Shown piece after piece: positions 43,616 to 57,278 of a DNA stretch of 64,000 bases (positions are counted from its first letter, which is position 1; the number at the start of each line of letters is the position of its first letter). The position numbers and the translations under genes are program-made. The notes below the pieces were generated by a model, which did not search any database, was not told where the DNA came from, and worked only from the letters and a program-made list of their open reading frames with translations. Source of the stretch: SM1-73 sp964588305 (GTDB taxonomy: Bacteria; Zixibacteria; MSB-5A5; SM1-73); NCBI GenBank assembly GCA_964588305.1, contig CAZPOP010000017.1, positions 1 through 64,000 on the forward strand, given 5' to 3'.

Positions 43616-46600
43616 GAGTTGGCATAGCCAGAAAGGTTAGTCTACTGTGCGTCGGCGCAATTCTTTTCTTGGGTTCACTCATTGGGTATTATCAAGTCCG
43701 ACATGAAATCGATGGTTTGAATTCTGAATTAGAAGAACGAGCAGCTATCCTTCTGAATAGTCTAAATGCCAGCAGTGAATATCCCATTCTAATCAGAGAC
43801 CGCGAGGCAATTTCCCGATTGGTAAAAGGAATACTGACTCAGAAAGACGTGGCTTTTTGCAGAATCGAGGATATGGATGGAATTCTTCTTTTTGAAGAAG
43901 GAACAAAAAAAGAGAATGATACCAGGGAATTTAGCCTTGTAGTTGTTACAAAGAAACTTGGAGGTGGGGGAGACGAGGTGATGATTTTAGGTGCTCCGCC
44001 AGAAGTAGAAGAAGAGATTGGAAGAATACACTTAACCATCTCCCTTTCAGGACTCAATCAGAAGGTAAAAAACATACAGAAAACTATACTAGCGTTTGTG
44101 GTCGTTACCATCATTCTGGTCTCTTTGGCCACCTCTTTCTTACTCAAATTCATTTTGAGTGGTCCAATTACCTCGTTGCTTAGGGGCACGGAAAGGATTG
44201 CCGCAGGAGACCTAGACTATGCAGTCCCCGTAAAGAGCGGCGATGAAATTGGAATGCTGGCTGCCTCTTTCAACAAAATGACGAAAGACTTGCAGAAAAC
44301 AACAGTCTCCCGGGATTATGTAGATAATGTCCTTCGCTCTATGAGCGACACCCTCATCGTCATTTCGCCGACTGGTTACATTCAGAGTGTAAACTCTGCT
44401 GTCTGCAATCTTTTGGGATATGAAGAAGAAGAACTTATCGGTCAACCGATTGGAAAAATCTTTGAGGAAACAGAAAATTCAATAGTTGATGATTTAATAA
44501 AGGAAAGTCACGTCAGCCATGTCGAAAAAACCTACCTGTCCAAGGATGACAAAAGAATACCTGTATATTTTTCAGCTTCAGTGATGCGTGGTGATGACAA
44601 TCGGATTCGGGGGATCGTATGTGCGGCACAGGACATCACCGAACTCAAGAGGACTGAGAATGCCTTAAGCGAGAGTGAGAGGTTTCTTCAAAGTGTTTTT
44701 GACGGCATTCAGGATGGGATCAGTGTTCTCGATGAAGAATTTAATATCATTCGGGTAAATGCTTGGATAGAGAAGACATATTCTCCTGGTAAACCTCTGA
44801 TTGGTGAAAAATGTTATGGGGCTTACCAGAAAAGGAAGTCCGTATGTCCCTGGTGTCCCTCAGTCAAAACTCTGGAGACTGGCAAAGCACACTCTGAAGT
44901 TGTTCCTTTTCCATCAGAAAATGATCCCAAAGGGTGGATTGCACTTTCCTCTTATCCTTTGAAGGATCATAACGGAAATATCGTAGGAATCATTGAATAT
45001 GCCAAAGATGTCACCGAGCTCAAGCGGGCAGAGAGGGCGCTGGTTGAGGCAAAGGAGCAGGCTGAAGAGGCTAACCGGCTGAAGAGCGAATTTCTGGCGA
45101 ACATGAGTCACGAGATTCGCACTCCCATGAACGCCATCATCGGCATGACCGGCATAACCCTGGACACAGACCCAACCGATGAACAACGGGAATACCTGAA
45201 TATAGTTAAGGAAAGTGGCTATGCACTTTTGGGGCTCATAGACGATATCCTGGACCTTTCAAAAATAGAGGCAGGTCGACTTGAACTTGACACCATCGAT
45301 TTTGACCTACGCACGACGATTGAGGGAGTGGCAGATACCTTAGCCCACCGCGCCTCCGCCAAGGGACTGGAATTAGCTTGTATGATTCCCTATGAGGTTC
45401 CCGCACTTCTGCGGGGTGACCCTAGCAGGTTGCGGCAAATCTTGATGAATCTGGGCGGAAATGCGGTTAAGTTCACTGAAAGAGGAGAGGTGGTAATCCG
45501 GGCAGAGCTCTCGGAAGAAACCGAAGATCAAACGAAACTTCTTTTTTCCGTTACCGACACCGGAATAGGTATTCCCGAGGATAAGCAGAACAAAGTTTTC
45601 GAAAGCTTCACCCAGGCGGATGGTTCCCACACCCGCAAATATGGAGGCACGGGCTTAGGTTTATCCATCTCCAAGCAATTGGTGGAGTTGATGGGTGGCA
45701 AAATTGGTGTGGAGAGTCAACCGGGCAAGGGGAGTCGTTTCTGGTTTGCTTTTACTTTTGAGAAGCAGAAGGGATTCAAACTGAGTTTGCCGTTGCTTCC
45801 TCCTGATATACGAGCGATACACACGCTAGTGGTAGATGATAGCCAAACCAACCGAACCATTTCAGTCAAAATGCTGGAATCCTTTGGATCTTCTGCGGAA
45901 GCCGTGGATAGCGGAAGCAAAGCACTTCAGCTATTGAAAAAAGCAGCTTTTAGGGGAAAACCATTTGACTTGGTTTTGCTGGATATGAGCATGCCGGAGA
46001 TGGATGGGGAGACGACCTTACGCGCTATCAAGGCTGATCCTGGAACAAAAGAGGTGGCAGTGATTATCCTTACCTCCGTGGGGATGCGTGGAGATGCGGC
46101 TCGGCTGGAGGCGGCAGGCTGTGCCGGATATCTTTTGAAACCTATCAAACAATCGGATTTGTTTGATGGCATCATTGCCGTCGTGAGCCGGCAGAAGACA
46201 GGGGTAAAAGAGAAGCCCGACACCATAGTTACCCGTCATACCGTAGCCGAGGAGAAACGGCGGAGATTTCGCATACTTTTAGCAGAGGACAATCCCACGA
46301 ACCAGAAATTAGCGGTGACCTTGCTCAAGAAAGCAGGCTATTCCGTGGATGCAGTGGAAGATGGACGAATGGCAACAGAAGCTCTAAAACGTATAGATTA
46401 CGAGCTGATCTTGATGGATGTCCAGATGCCTGAAATGGACGGTTTTGAAGCCACACAGGCAATCCGTAAATGGGAAGGTGATACAAAGCATACGCCTATT
46501 ATTGCCATGACCGCCCACGCCATGAAAGGAGATCAGGAGAGGTGTTTGCAGGCGGGCATGGATGATTACATCTCCAAGCCCATAGAACCCCAAGAGTTGT

Positions 46601-46719
46601 TCGAGATCATAGAAAAGTGGACCAGATCTAATGACGGCAGGAAAGCATTCTCAGGCGGACGTAAGTCTGAAAAAAGCGGGCACATGGCAGTAAGAGACAG
46701 CTCTCAAATGAACTTCTAG
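43612..46719 (+). CDS. Membrane hybrid sensor histidine kinase (HAMP-PAS-PAS-HisKA-HATPase-REC-REC)
   Basis: 1035 residues; AAGGAGG nine bases before the ATG, which overlaps the upstream stop. TM1 (about 9-27), a periplasmic region of about 130 residues, TM2 (about 158-180), HAMP (181-235), PAS (about 240-350) and a second PAS (about 358-475, with the cluster CYGAYQKRKSVCPWCP). HisKA has His500 in NMSHEIRTPMNA; HATPase has FTERGEVVIR, DTGIGIP and GGTGLGLSIS. Two receivers follow with Asp791 (LLDMSMPEMDG) and Asp936 (LMDVQMPEMDG). There is no HPt domain, unlike its two paralogues, so phosphate would have to pass through a separate HPt. Confidence 0.93.
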   Translation: MRVGIARKVSLLCVGAILFLGSLIGYYQVRHEIDGLNSELEERAAILLNSLNASSEYPILIRDREAISRLVKGILTQKDVAFCRIEDMDGILLFEEGTKKENDTREFSLVVVTKKLGGGGDEVMILGAPPEVEEEIGRIHLTISLSGLNQKVKNIQKTILAFVVVTIILVSLATSFLLKFILSGPITSLLRGTERIAAGDLDYAVPVKSGDEIGMLAASFNKMTKDLQKTTVSRDYVDNVLRSMSDTLIVISPTGYIQSVNSAVCNLLGYEEEELIGQPIGKIFEETENSIVDDLIKESHVSHVEKTYLSKDDKRIPVYFSASVMRGDDNRIRGIVCAAQDITELKRTENALSESERFLQSVFDGIQDGISVLDEEFNIIRVNAWIEKTYSPGKPLIGEKCYGAYQKRKSVCPWCPSVKTLETGKAHSEVVPFPSENDPKGWIALSSYPLKDHNGNIVGIIEYAKDVTELKRAERALVEAKEQAEEANRLKSEFLANMSHEIRTPMNAIIGMTGITLDTDPTDEQREYLNIVKESGYALLGLIDDILDLSKIEAGRLELDTIDFDLRTTIEGVADTLAHRASAKGLELACMIPYEVPALLRGDPSRLRQILMNLGGNAVKFTERGEVVIRAELSEETEDQTKLLFSVTDTGIGIPEDKQNKVFESFTQADGSHTRKYGGTGLGLSISKQLVELMGGKIGVESQPGKGSRFWFAFTFEKQKGFKLSLPLLPPDIRAIHTLVVDDSQTNRTISVKMLESFGSSAEAVDSGSKALQLLKKAAFRGKPFDLVLLDMSMPEMDGETTLRAIKADPGTKEVAVIILTSVGMRGDAARLEAAGCAGYLLKPIKQSDLFDGIIAVVSRQKTGVKEKPDTIVTRHTVAEEKRRRFRILLAEDNPTNQKLAVTLLKKAGYSVDAVEDGRMATEALKRIDYELILMDVQMPEMDGFEATQAIRKWEGDTKHTPIIAMTAHAMKGDQERCLQAGMDDYISKPIEPQELFEIIEKWTRSNDGRKAFSGGRKSEKSGHMAVRDSSQMNF

Positions 46720-46833
46720 GAATGTGACGGTGGACAGCTCAAATAAGAGCATCAGAACCCCAGCGTAGGCTGGCAAACTGAACCCGTCCAAAATGGACAA
46801 TTACGTCATCCATTATCCAAGCGGGGGTGTATT

Positions 46834-48960
46834 ATGGGACGTATTTTCATATCTTTGTTCTTATTCCACATGGCCGCTTGTCTTGTCCCGCCGAGCGGAA
46901 TTGCTCAAGAGGGTGGACAGGATCTTAAGGGTTTGGTGGAAATGAACCTGGAAGATCTCCTGGACATGAAAGTCGTTTCTGCTGCGCGCCATGAACAAAG
47001 GATCATAGAGTCCCCAAGATCAATCTCGATTGTCACTGCAGAAGAGATCCGAAGGAAAAACTATCGGACCACCCCTGAAGCATTGAATGAGCTTGTCGGT
47101 ATCCTGGTACAGGAAACCAATTACGGAGGAGGGTCGCCCATCATCCGAGGGTTGGTAGGAAATCAAATTCTGATTTTGGTTGATGGTATCAGATTGAATA
47201 ACACCATCTTCCGCCTGGGTCCCAATCAATACCTCAACACCATTGACGTTAATCAGATTGAACAGATCGAGGTAGTTCGAGGGCCCGGCTCAGTGCTTCA
47301 TGGCAGCGACGCCTTAGGGGGTTTGATTAACATCATCACAAAGTCCAGAAGAGACGACGGGAAAGACTTTGATATCGGCGCCAGATTCTACAGCCGGTAT
47401 GCCAGCGCAGATAACGGGAGGACCGGGCGCATGGAGTTTTTGGGGAACGTTAAGAACGTGGGCCTCACAGGCGGATTCAGCTACAAGCAATTTGGTGATC
47501 TGCGAGCTGGTGATGGAGTGGGACTTCAGCCCTTTACCGGGTATGATGAATGGGACGCCGATCTCAAAATGGACTTTAGATTCTCCAAGCGACAAAGCGT
47601 TACAGTCGGTCTACAACGCGTCAATCAGTCCAATGTGCCCAGGACCGACCGGCTGGTATCGGGCTCCGATTTGAAACGTGAATGGAATCCGGAAACGCGA
47701 GATCTAATGTATGTACAATATGAACTAAGGGAAGCGAATTCCTTCATCAACGCTCTTCGTGCTGGTGTTTCCTATCAAAATCAATCGGAGGATCTGGAAA
47801 GAATTACAAGTTCCCAACCAGACATCCAGCGAGAGCATCACGAAGAGGTTAGGTCAACGGGGTTCACGTTTCAACTGCATTCCCCAGTGGGCGAACGTCA
47901 GTTTCTTACCTATGGTGCTGAATACTATACGGATGACGTTAGGAGCCGAAGGGTGGACGTTGATATAACATGCGGAACCGGAACAAACAAAGAGGGGACA
48001 TTTGCTGACGGTTCGACTTACCAGTCCATGGCGGCATTCGTGCAGGACGAGATCAAGGTAAGTGGCCCCCTGTCGGCGAACCTCGGTCTTCGATACAGTT
48101 GGTTCGATGCCCGAGCAACCGTTGATGACCCGGCCACAGGAACCGTTACGGTTCATTCTCAACCAACTGCTCTGACCGGCTGTGCCAGAGCTTTGTATGA
48201 GCTAACAGAGAATTTCGTCGTTGCTCTCGGTGTGGGGCAAGGATTCAGGGCACCCAACATCGACGATCTGACCATCTTGGGAAGCTTCGGCAGTGGGTTC
48301 GAGGTTCCTAATACCAATCTCGCACCGGAGCAGAGCCTAAATTATGAGATCGGCCTCAAAGGACAGCATAGGAAATTTTATGGTTCCCTGAGTTATTTTC
48401 TCAGCAATTACGAGGACATGATTGAACGCGATGGGGGGACGTTCCTTGGTCTTGAGTACCTGGACAACAACGACAACGGCATCCGGGATGAGGGAGAGGA
48501 GGATGTCTTCCAGAGAAAGAACATAGGCAGAGCGCGTATCCAAGGACTGGAGGCAGAGGGACAAATCCTGGTATCACAGGCCTGGACTGTGTTTGGCAAT
48601 ATTGCCTGGATCAAGGGTGATAACTTGATCGACGGTAAACCACTCAGACGTATACCCCCGATCAAGGGTAAGCTGGGCTGCGAGTGGAAGTTAAAAAGGA
48701 ATCTGTGGATAGAGTACTACAATATGTTTGCCACAAAGCAGGATAGACTCGCACCTGGAGACATAGACGATCCTCGCATTCCTGTCGGTGGCACGCCAGG
48801 GTTTGTGACCTTCAATCTTCGAGGAGGAATTGATTTCATTAACTGGGGCAATGTCACTATGGCGCTGGAAAATATAACGAACGAAGCTTATCGACTTCAT
48901 GGCTCTGGCATCGATAGTCCAGGAGTCAATCTTGTGATGGGTTACGAATTGTCACTTTAG
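46834..48960 (+). CDS. TonB-dependent outer-membrane receptor 3
   Basis: 708 residues; GGGGGTG precedes the ATG, and a signal peptide follows. The N-terminal stretch LVEMNLEDLLDMKVVSAARHEQ is the hallmark segment of signalling-associated TonB receptors. The plug follows (SISIVTAEEIRRKNYRTTPEALNELVGI ... QIEQIEVVRGPGSVLHGSDALGGLINIITK), then the barrel with GFRAPNIDDL. It lies 51 bases before the YfiR-like gene. The order receptor, periplasmic protein, kinase repeats that of receptor 2. Confidence 0.9.
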   Translation: MGRIFISLFLFHMAACLVPPSGIAQEGGQDLKGLVEMNLEDLLDMKVVSAARHEQRIIESPRSISIVTAEEIRRKNYRTTPEALNELVGILVQETNYGGGSPIIRGLVGNQILILVDGIRLNNTIFRLGPNQYLNTIDVNQIEQIEVVRGPGSVLHGSDALGGLINIITKSRRDDGKDFDIGARFYSRYASADNGRTGRMEFLGNVKNVGLTGGFSYKQFGDLRAGDGVGLQPFTGYDEWDADLKMDFRFSKRQSVTVGLQRVNQSNVPRTDRLVSGSDLKREWNPETRDLMYVQYELREANSFINALRAGVSYQNQSEDLERITSSQPDIQREHHEEVRSTGFTFQLHSPVGERQFLTYGAEYYTDDVRSRRVDVDITCGTGTNKEGTFADGSTYQSMAAFVQDEIKVSGPLSANLGLRYSWFDARATVDDPATGTVTVHSQPTALTGCARALYELTENFVVALGVGQGFRAPNIDDLTILGSFGSGFEVPNTNLAPEQSLNYEIGLKGQHRKFYGSLSYFLSNYEDMIERDGGTFLGLEYLDNNDNGIRDEGEEDVFQRKNIGRARIQGLEAEGQILVSQAWTVFGNIAWIKGDNLIDGKPLRRIPPIKGKLGCEWKLKRNLWIEYYNMFATKQDRLAPGDIDDPRIPVGGTPGFVTFNLRGGIDFINWGNVTMALENITNEAYRLHGSGIDSPGVNLVMGYELSL

Positions 48961-49011
48961 GTTGGTGCGAACAGGTAGCATTCACGCGGGAAAGATTGCC
49001 CAAAAATCCAA

Positions 49012-49623
49012 ATGTCCATGAACAGTTTTGAATCGACAGTGAATCGCAGAAGGAGTATGCCGAGATTTGCTTTGGCGCTGGCCTTGATATTCTTATGGGC
49101 AGCAACGTCCTATTCTCAGACAATGGAAGTCCCAGTCAAATTGCAGTTAGCTCTGCTTTTCAAAATACTAACCTTCGATCGGAACTTCAAAGAGAGGGTG
49201 GGTGATGAGGTTGTTATCGCTGTTGGTTATCAGGAAAAACACAGAAGGTCTCTGGATGCGAAAGATGAACTGCTAAGAGTGGTGAAAGAGTCGTCCCTGA
49301 AGAGAATCGAGGATATTCCGTTTCGATTGGTGTCGATTGATATGGATGATACAAATCTGGCAGGCGCCATTTCGAGAAATAAGGTTGATATTCTTTATAT
49401 AACTCCGCTGCGTGCGGCGAAGATAGAAACGATAACTGACGTAAGCCGGGCCAAAGAGATTATGACCGTAACCGGCGTGCCCGATTATGTCGAGGCAGGG
49501 TGTGCGGTTGGCATCGGCACGGAAGGAGAAAAGCCGTTGATCATTATTAACCTGCCCGCGGCAAAAGCGGAGGGCACGGATTTCAGTTCACAGTTATTGA
49601 AGTTAGCAAAAGTCGTTGAATGA
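49012..49623 (+). CDS. YfiR/DUF4154-family periplasmic protein
   Basis: 203 residues with an N-terminal signal peptide (PRFALALALIFLWAATSYSQ). The body has the YfiR pattern: VPVKLQLALLFKILTFDRNF, VVIAVGYQEK, NKVDILYITPLRAAKIE, and an ending in LPAAKAEGTDFSSQLLKLAKVV. In Pseudomonas YfiR is a periplasmic inhibitor of a membrane signalling enzyme. Here its stop overlaps the start of a membrane kinase (ATGA), so it likely regulates that kinase in the same way. It is preceded by receptor 3. The exact start is uncertain; ATG 49057 has AAGGAG too close to it. Confidence 0.85.
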   Translation: MSMNSFESTVNRRRSMPRFALALALIFLWAATSYSQTMEVPVKLQLALLFKILTFDRNFKERVGDEVVIAVGYQEKHRRSLDAKDELLRVVKESSLKRIEDIPFRLVSIDMDDTNLAGAISRNKVDILYITPLRAAKIETITDVSRAKEIMTVTGVPDYVEAGCAVGIGTEGEKPLIIINLPAAKAEGTDFSSQLLKLAKVVE

Positions 49624-51593
49624 AAAAGAAGAGAGGTCAATCTATGGAATCATTTCCGAGACTTTTCCTTAAGGCGCAGTTCTCCACAATCAGAGGAAAG
49701 CTTGCTTCGCTTATCATATTTCTGATAGGTGGGATATCTCTTTTTATCTTTATCTATTTTCCCGCCAGGTTGGAGGAGCAAGCGATCAGAGCGATTGCCG
49801 CTAAGGCACAAAGCATTACCAGGATGACAGCCTTTAGCGTCAGCGCTGCGCTGTTTTTTGAAGATCTTGAGAGTATAGAGGGAGCACTCGAGGGAGCAAA
49901 ACAAAACCAAGATTTAGTCTACGTCGTGATACGGGCTGAGTCGGGCCGAGTTACCGCCGCCTTTAACAGAGACAAAGCGGAGGAGGCGAATTTCATTCAG
50001 ACGAACGAAGATAATCATCTGTCCGGGGATGGCATGATTTATAAGACAATGACTCCCATTGTCCTGAATGGTCGCGAAATCGGAGAGCTCTATCTGGGCC
50101 TTTCGTTAGAAAAGCTGAGAACCGAGATCAAGTGGAGCCGAAGGACCATCGCATTAGTCAGCTTGTTCATCTTCATCTTTGGAATGATAGCTGTATACGG
50201 TATCAGTGTGGTGGCAACACGCCCTTTGAGCCAGATGGTCGAAACGGTGGAGCAGATTTCGAAAGGCGATTTGACGCGGAGAGCGGTCATTTCCTCTCAA
50301 GACGAGGTGGGTCATCTGGCCAGATCGTTCAACCTGATGGTCGATAATTTGGAATCGGCCTATGGTGAATTGCAGAACGTAAACCAAAGTTTGGAAAAAC
50401 GCGCAAAAGAACTACGACAGGAAATAAATGAGCGCAAGCGGGCCGAGGAGGCGTTGCGGGAGAGCGAGGAGAGATTCCGCACAATCTCTACCACTGCCAA
50501 AGATGCTATCATTATGGTGGACAATAAAGGGAATATATCCTATTGGAATCCTGCTGCGGAAGGGATATTCGGCTACTTAAGTCAAGAGGCTATTGGCCGG
50601 GAATTACATGTATTACTTGCCCCCAAGAGATACCATGAAGCTTATCACAAAGGATTCAGCAGGTTCACGGAAACTGGACAGGGTGACGCAATTGGAGAAA
50701 CGCTTGAGCTGGAGGCCATCAGAAAAGATGGCACAGAGTTCCCCATAGAGATTTCTCTTTCTGCCATCAAGATCAAGGGCAGTTGGCATGCCGTGGCAAT
50801 ACTTCGTGACACCACCGAGCGTAAGCAGGCGGAGGCGAAGTTGAAGCAGACGTTATCCAAGTTGGAACGTTCCAATGGCGAACTTCAACACTTTGCCTAT
50901 GTAGCCTCGCACGATCTCCAGGAGCCTTTGCGCATGGTGGCCAGCTACGTCCAGCTATTGCAGCGGCGCTACAAAAGCAAACTCGATGCCGACGCTGACG
51001 ATTTCATCGCATATGCGGTGGATGGCTCGAAGCGCATGCAGAATTTGATCAATGACCTGTTGGCCTATTCCCGTGTGGGCACGCGGGGTAAGGAGTTTGA
51101 AATGACCAACTGCCAGGTGGTGGTTGACCGGGCGTTGACAAATCTGCAGGTGAGTGTGGAGGAGAGCGGCGCCGAGATTACCCGTGAACCCTTGCCCACA
51201 GTGATGGCTGACGGCGTGCAGCTTGGTCAGTTGTTTCAGAACCTGATTGGCAATGCGATTAAGTTCCACGGCGACCATCCACCACGCGTCCATGTCTGCG
51301 CCCAGGCGAAGGAAAACGAATGGGAGTTCTCGGTGCAGGATAACGGGATCGGGATAGCTCCCCAGTTCGCCGATCGTATCTTTCAGATATTTCAACGCCT
51401 GCATACCAGAACCGAGTATCCCGGCACCGGCATTGGGTTGGCGGTCTCAAAGAAGATTGTGGAACGCCACGGTGGACGTATCTGGCTGGAGTCGGAGCTC
51501 GGAAAGGGATCAACATTCCACTTCACCATCCCTAAGGAGATGAGAAAGGAGGTAGACCAGTATGAATATGAAGCAGTCGGGCAGGCCGGTTGA
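49620..51593 (+). CDS. Membrane sensor histidine kinase (CHASE8-like periplasmic region, HAMP, PAS, HisKA, HATPase)
   Basis: 657 residues. TM1 is about 21-40, and a short periplasmic sensor follows (about 41-170, with MTAFSVSAALFFEDLESIEGAL as in kinases found next to YfiR). TM2 is about 175-197, HAMP to 250, a coiled coil, and PAS about 285-400. HisKA of the phytochrome-like type has His431 in VASHDLQEPLRMVASY, and HATPase has LIGNAIKF and PGTGIGLAVSK. There is no receiver domain; the cognate receiver is the single-domain regulator whose start lies inside the 3' end of this gene (32-base overlap). Confidence 0.92.
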   Translation: MKKKRGQSMESFPRLFLKAQFSTIRGKLASLIIFLIGGISLFIFIYFPARLEEQAIRAIAAKAQSITRMTAFSVSAALFFEDLESIEGALEGAKQNQDLVYVVIRAESGRVTAAFNRDKAEEANFIQTNEDNHLSGDGMIYKTMTPIVLNGREIGELYLGLSLEKLRTEIKWSRRTIALVSLFIFIFGMIAVYGISVVATRPLSQMVETVEQISKGDLTRRAVISSQDEVGHLARSFNLMVDNLESAYGELQNVNQSLEKRAKELRQEINERKRAEEALRESEERFRTISTTAKDAIIMVDNKGNISYWNPAAEGIFGYLSQEAIGRELHVLLAPKRYHEAYHKGFSRFTETGQGDAIGETLELEAIRKDGTEFPIEISLSAIKIKGSWHAVAILRDTTERKQAEAKLKQTLSKLERSNGELQHFAYVASHDLQEPLRMVASYVQLLQRRYKSKLDADADDFIAYAVDGSKRMQNLINDLLAYSRVGTRGKEFEMTNCQVVVDRALTNLQVSVEESGAEITREPLPTVMADGVQLGQLFQNLIGNAIKFHGDHPPRVHVCAQAKENEWEFSVQDNGIGIAPQFADRIFQIFQRLHTRTEYPGTGIGLAVSKKIVERHGGRIWLESELGKGSTFHFTIPKEMRKEVDQYEYEAVGQAG

Positions 51594-52008
51594 GATTCTT
51601 TTGGTGGAGGACAATCCGGGCGATGTGCGCCTGACATTGGAGGCTCTGAGGGAGGGCAAAATGCGCAACAATCTTAGCGTGGTGGAGGATGGAGTGGAGG
51701 CGCTGGCCTTCCTGTGCCGGGAAGGCAGGCATGTTGGCGCACCTCGTCCTGACCTCATCTTCCTCGATTTGAACCTTCCCAAGAAGGATGGTCGCGAGGT
51801 GCTGGCGCAGATCAAGGCTGACGAAAACCTGAAAAGCATACCGGTGGTGGTTCTGACCACATCAAAGGCGGAAGAAGATATCATCAAGACATACAATCTC
51901 CACGCCAACTGCTATGTTACCAAGCCGGTTGACCTGGAGCAGTTTATCAAAGTCGTGAAGTTGCTCGAGGATTTCTGGTTCACAATTGTGAAACTTCCCC
52001 AGGGCTAA
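51562..52008 (+). CDS. Single-domain response regulator (Rcp1-like)
   Basis: 148 residues, one REC domain: acidic pocket in ILLVEDNPGDVRL, phospho-acceptor Asp69 in FLDLNLPKKDG, VLTTSKAEEDI, and Lys in VTKPVDLEQF. The ending LLEDFWFTIVKLP is typical of Rcp1-like regulators, the partners of HDLQEPL-type kinases. No output domain. AAGGAGGT precedes the ATG, within the kinase gene. It would shuttle phosphate from the upstream kinase, perhaps to the HPt of the next gene. Confidence 0.92.
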   Translation: MNMKQSGRPVEILLVEDNPGDVRLTLEALREGKMRNNLSVVEDGVEALAFLCREGRHVGAPRPDLIFLDLNLPKKDGREVLAQIKADENLKSIPVVVLTTSKAEEDIIKTYNLHANCYVTKPVDLEQFIKVVKLLEDFWFTIVKLPQG

Positions 52009-52012
52009 TGGT

Positions 52013-56527
<4,515 letters not shown>

Positions 56528-56866
56528 CGTGTTAGTTCCGGCCTTTTCTTATTTCGTCCTCATGTCCGGGGAAACAGACGGTGAAGTCTGATAAGAGATG
56601 CGGTCACGACAACCGCAGCTGACTTTCCGGGAATCATCGCTGTTGTGGCAGAGCAGCGTCATCCCGCAAGAATACGGTGTTTGCGATCCTCACCCAAAAG
56701 GTAAAGGGGGAAGATTCATCTCCCCAGACCGGGGCTGCTCCGAGTTAGTCTGGTCTAAGGACAGTCCAAGAAAAAAGGACTCCCACCACCCTAAAAAACA
56801 GCAAAGAGGATAACTTTATCGTTTCGCCTGACAAGATGGCCGTCAAGGGAATATAAGTACTTTACC
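56528..56866. other. Gap between the first and second signalling units
   Basis: No gene was recognised. It contains some short inverted motifs (CCCCAGACCGGGG, AGTCC...GGACT) but no clear terminator. Confidence 0.4.
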
Positions 56867-56893
56867 TAAAGCACCAGAGTTTAGAGCCGATTT
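56867..56893 (+). promoter_or_regulatory. Sigma28 (FliA)-type promoter, copy 2
   Basis: TAAAGCAC (56867-56874), an 11-base spacer, GCCGATTT (56886-56893). The spacer CAGAGTTTAGA resembles that of copy 1 (CAGAATTTGAA). It is upstream of the second signalling unit. Confidence 0.7.
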
Positions 56894-56961
56894 AGGTTTA
56901 AGGAAAGGATGTCGGAATTCTCACTGGCATTCTTTTGAGGAGGTTCCGGTTGTCTGAAGGT

Positions 56962-57080
56962 ATGGACAAGACAAAGAGCAACTCATGCGTGACCTGCTAA
57001 GGATGCGCCAACGAATCATTGAATTCAGAGTATTAGGAGCGCTGGGCGGAGCTGCCCGCGAGGCCAAAGATGAGGGATAA
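56962..57080 (+). pseudogene. Remnant of a kinase-type N-terminal coiled coil (frameshifted)
   Basis: ATG at 56962 reads MDKTK and then shifts frame. Bases 56976-57080 continue in another frame as EQLMRDLLRMRQRIIEF and so on to a TAA at 57078. Restored by one extra A in the A-run near 56973-56975, it reads MDKTKEQLMRDLLRMRQRI, the style of N-terminal segments common in PAS kinases. Its stop overlaps the ATG at 57070. This is an interpretation of a short stretch. Confidence 0.35.
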
Positions 57081-57278
57081 AGGAACAGACCGTACAAGTG
57101 CAGCCAAGAGAATGATATTGGCGGGAATCGGGTTGGGGGGACTATTCTGGATTCTCGAATCCACCATACAATGCCTCGTATTCCATAAGGGCAATCTCAT
57201 CGAGGAGATATTCAGCCTAAATCCTCAAGAAATGTGGATGCGCTCGTTGGCGCTTTGCATCCTCATCATGTTCAGCGC
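57070..57278 (+). pseudogene. Membrane-anchor fragment of the hybrid kinase, out of frame with its core
   Basis: Reads MRDKGTDRTSAAKRMILAG, two hydrophobic segments, and WMRSLALCILIMFS, which matches the N-terminus of the kinase at 61158 segment for segment. In that paralogue the sequence continues FS-FYAQGIITERKR; here VYARGIITERKR lies in a different frame. Removing a GC pair from GCGC at 57275-57278 would join them. The original gene therefore probably ran 57070-59390. Confidence 0.7.
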
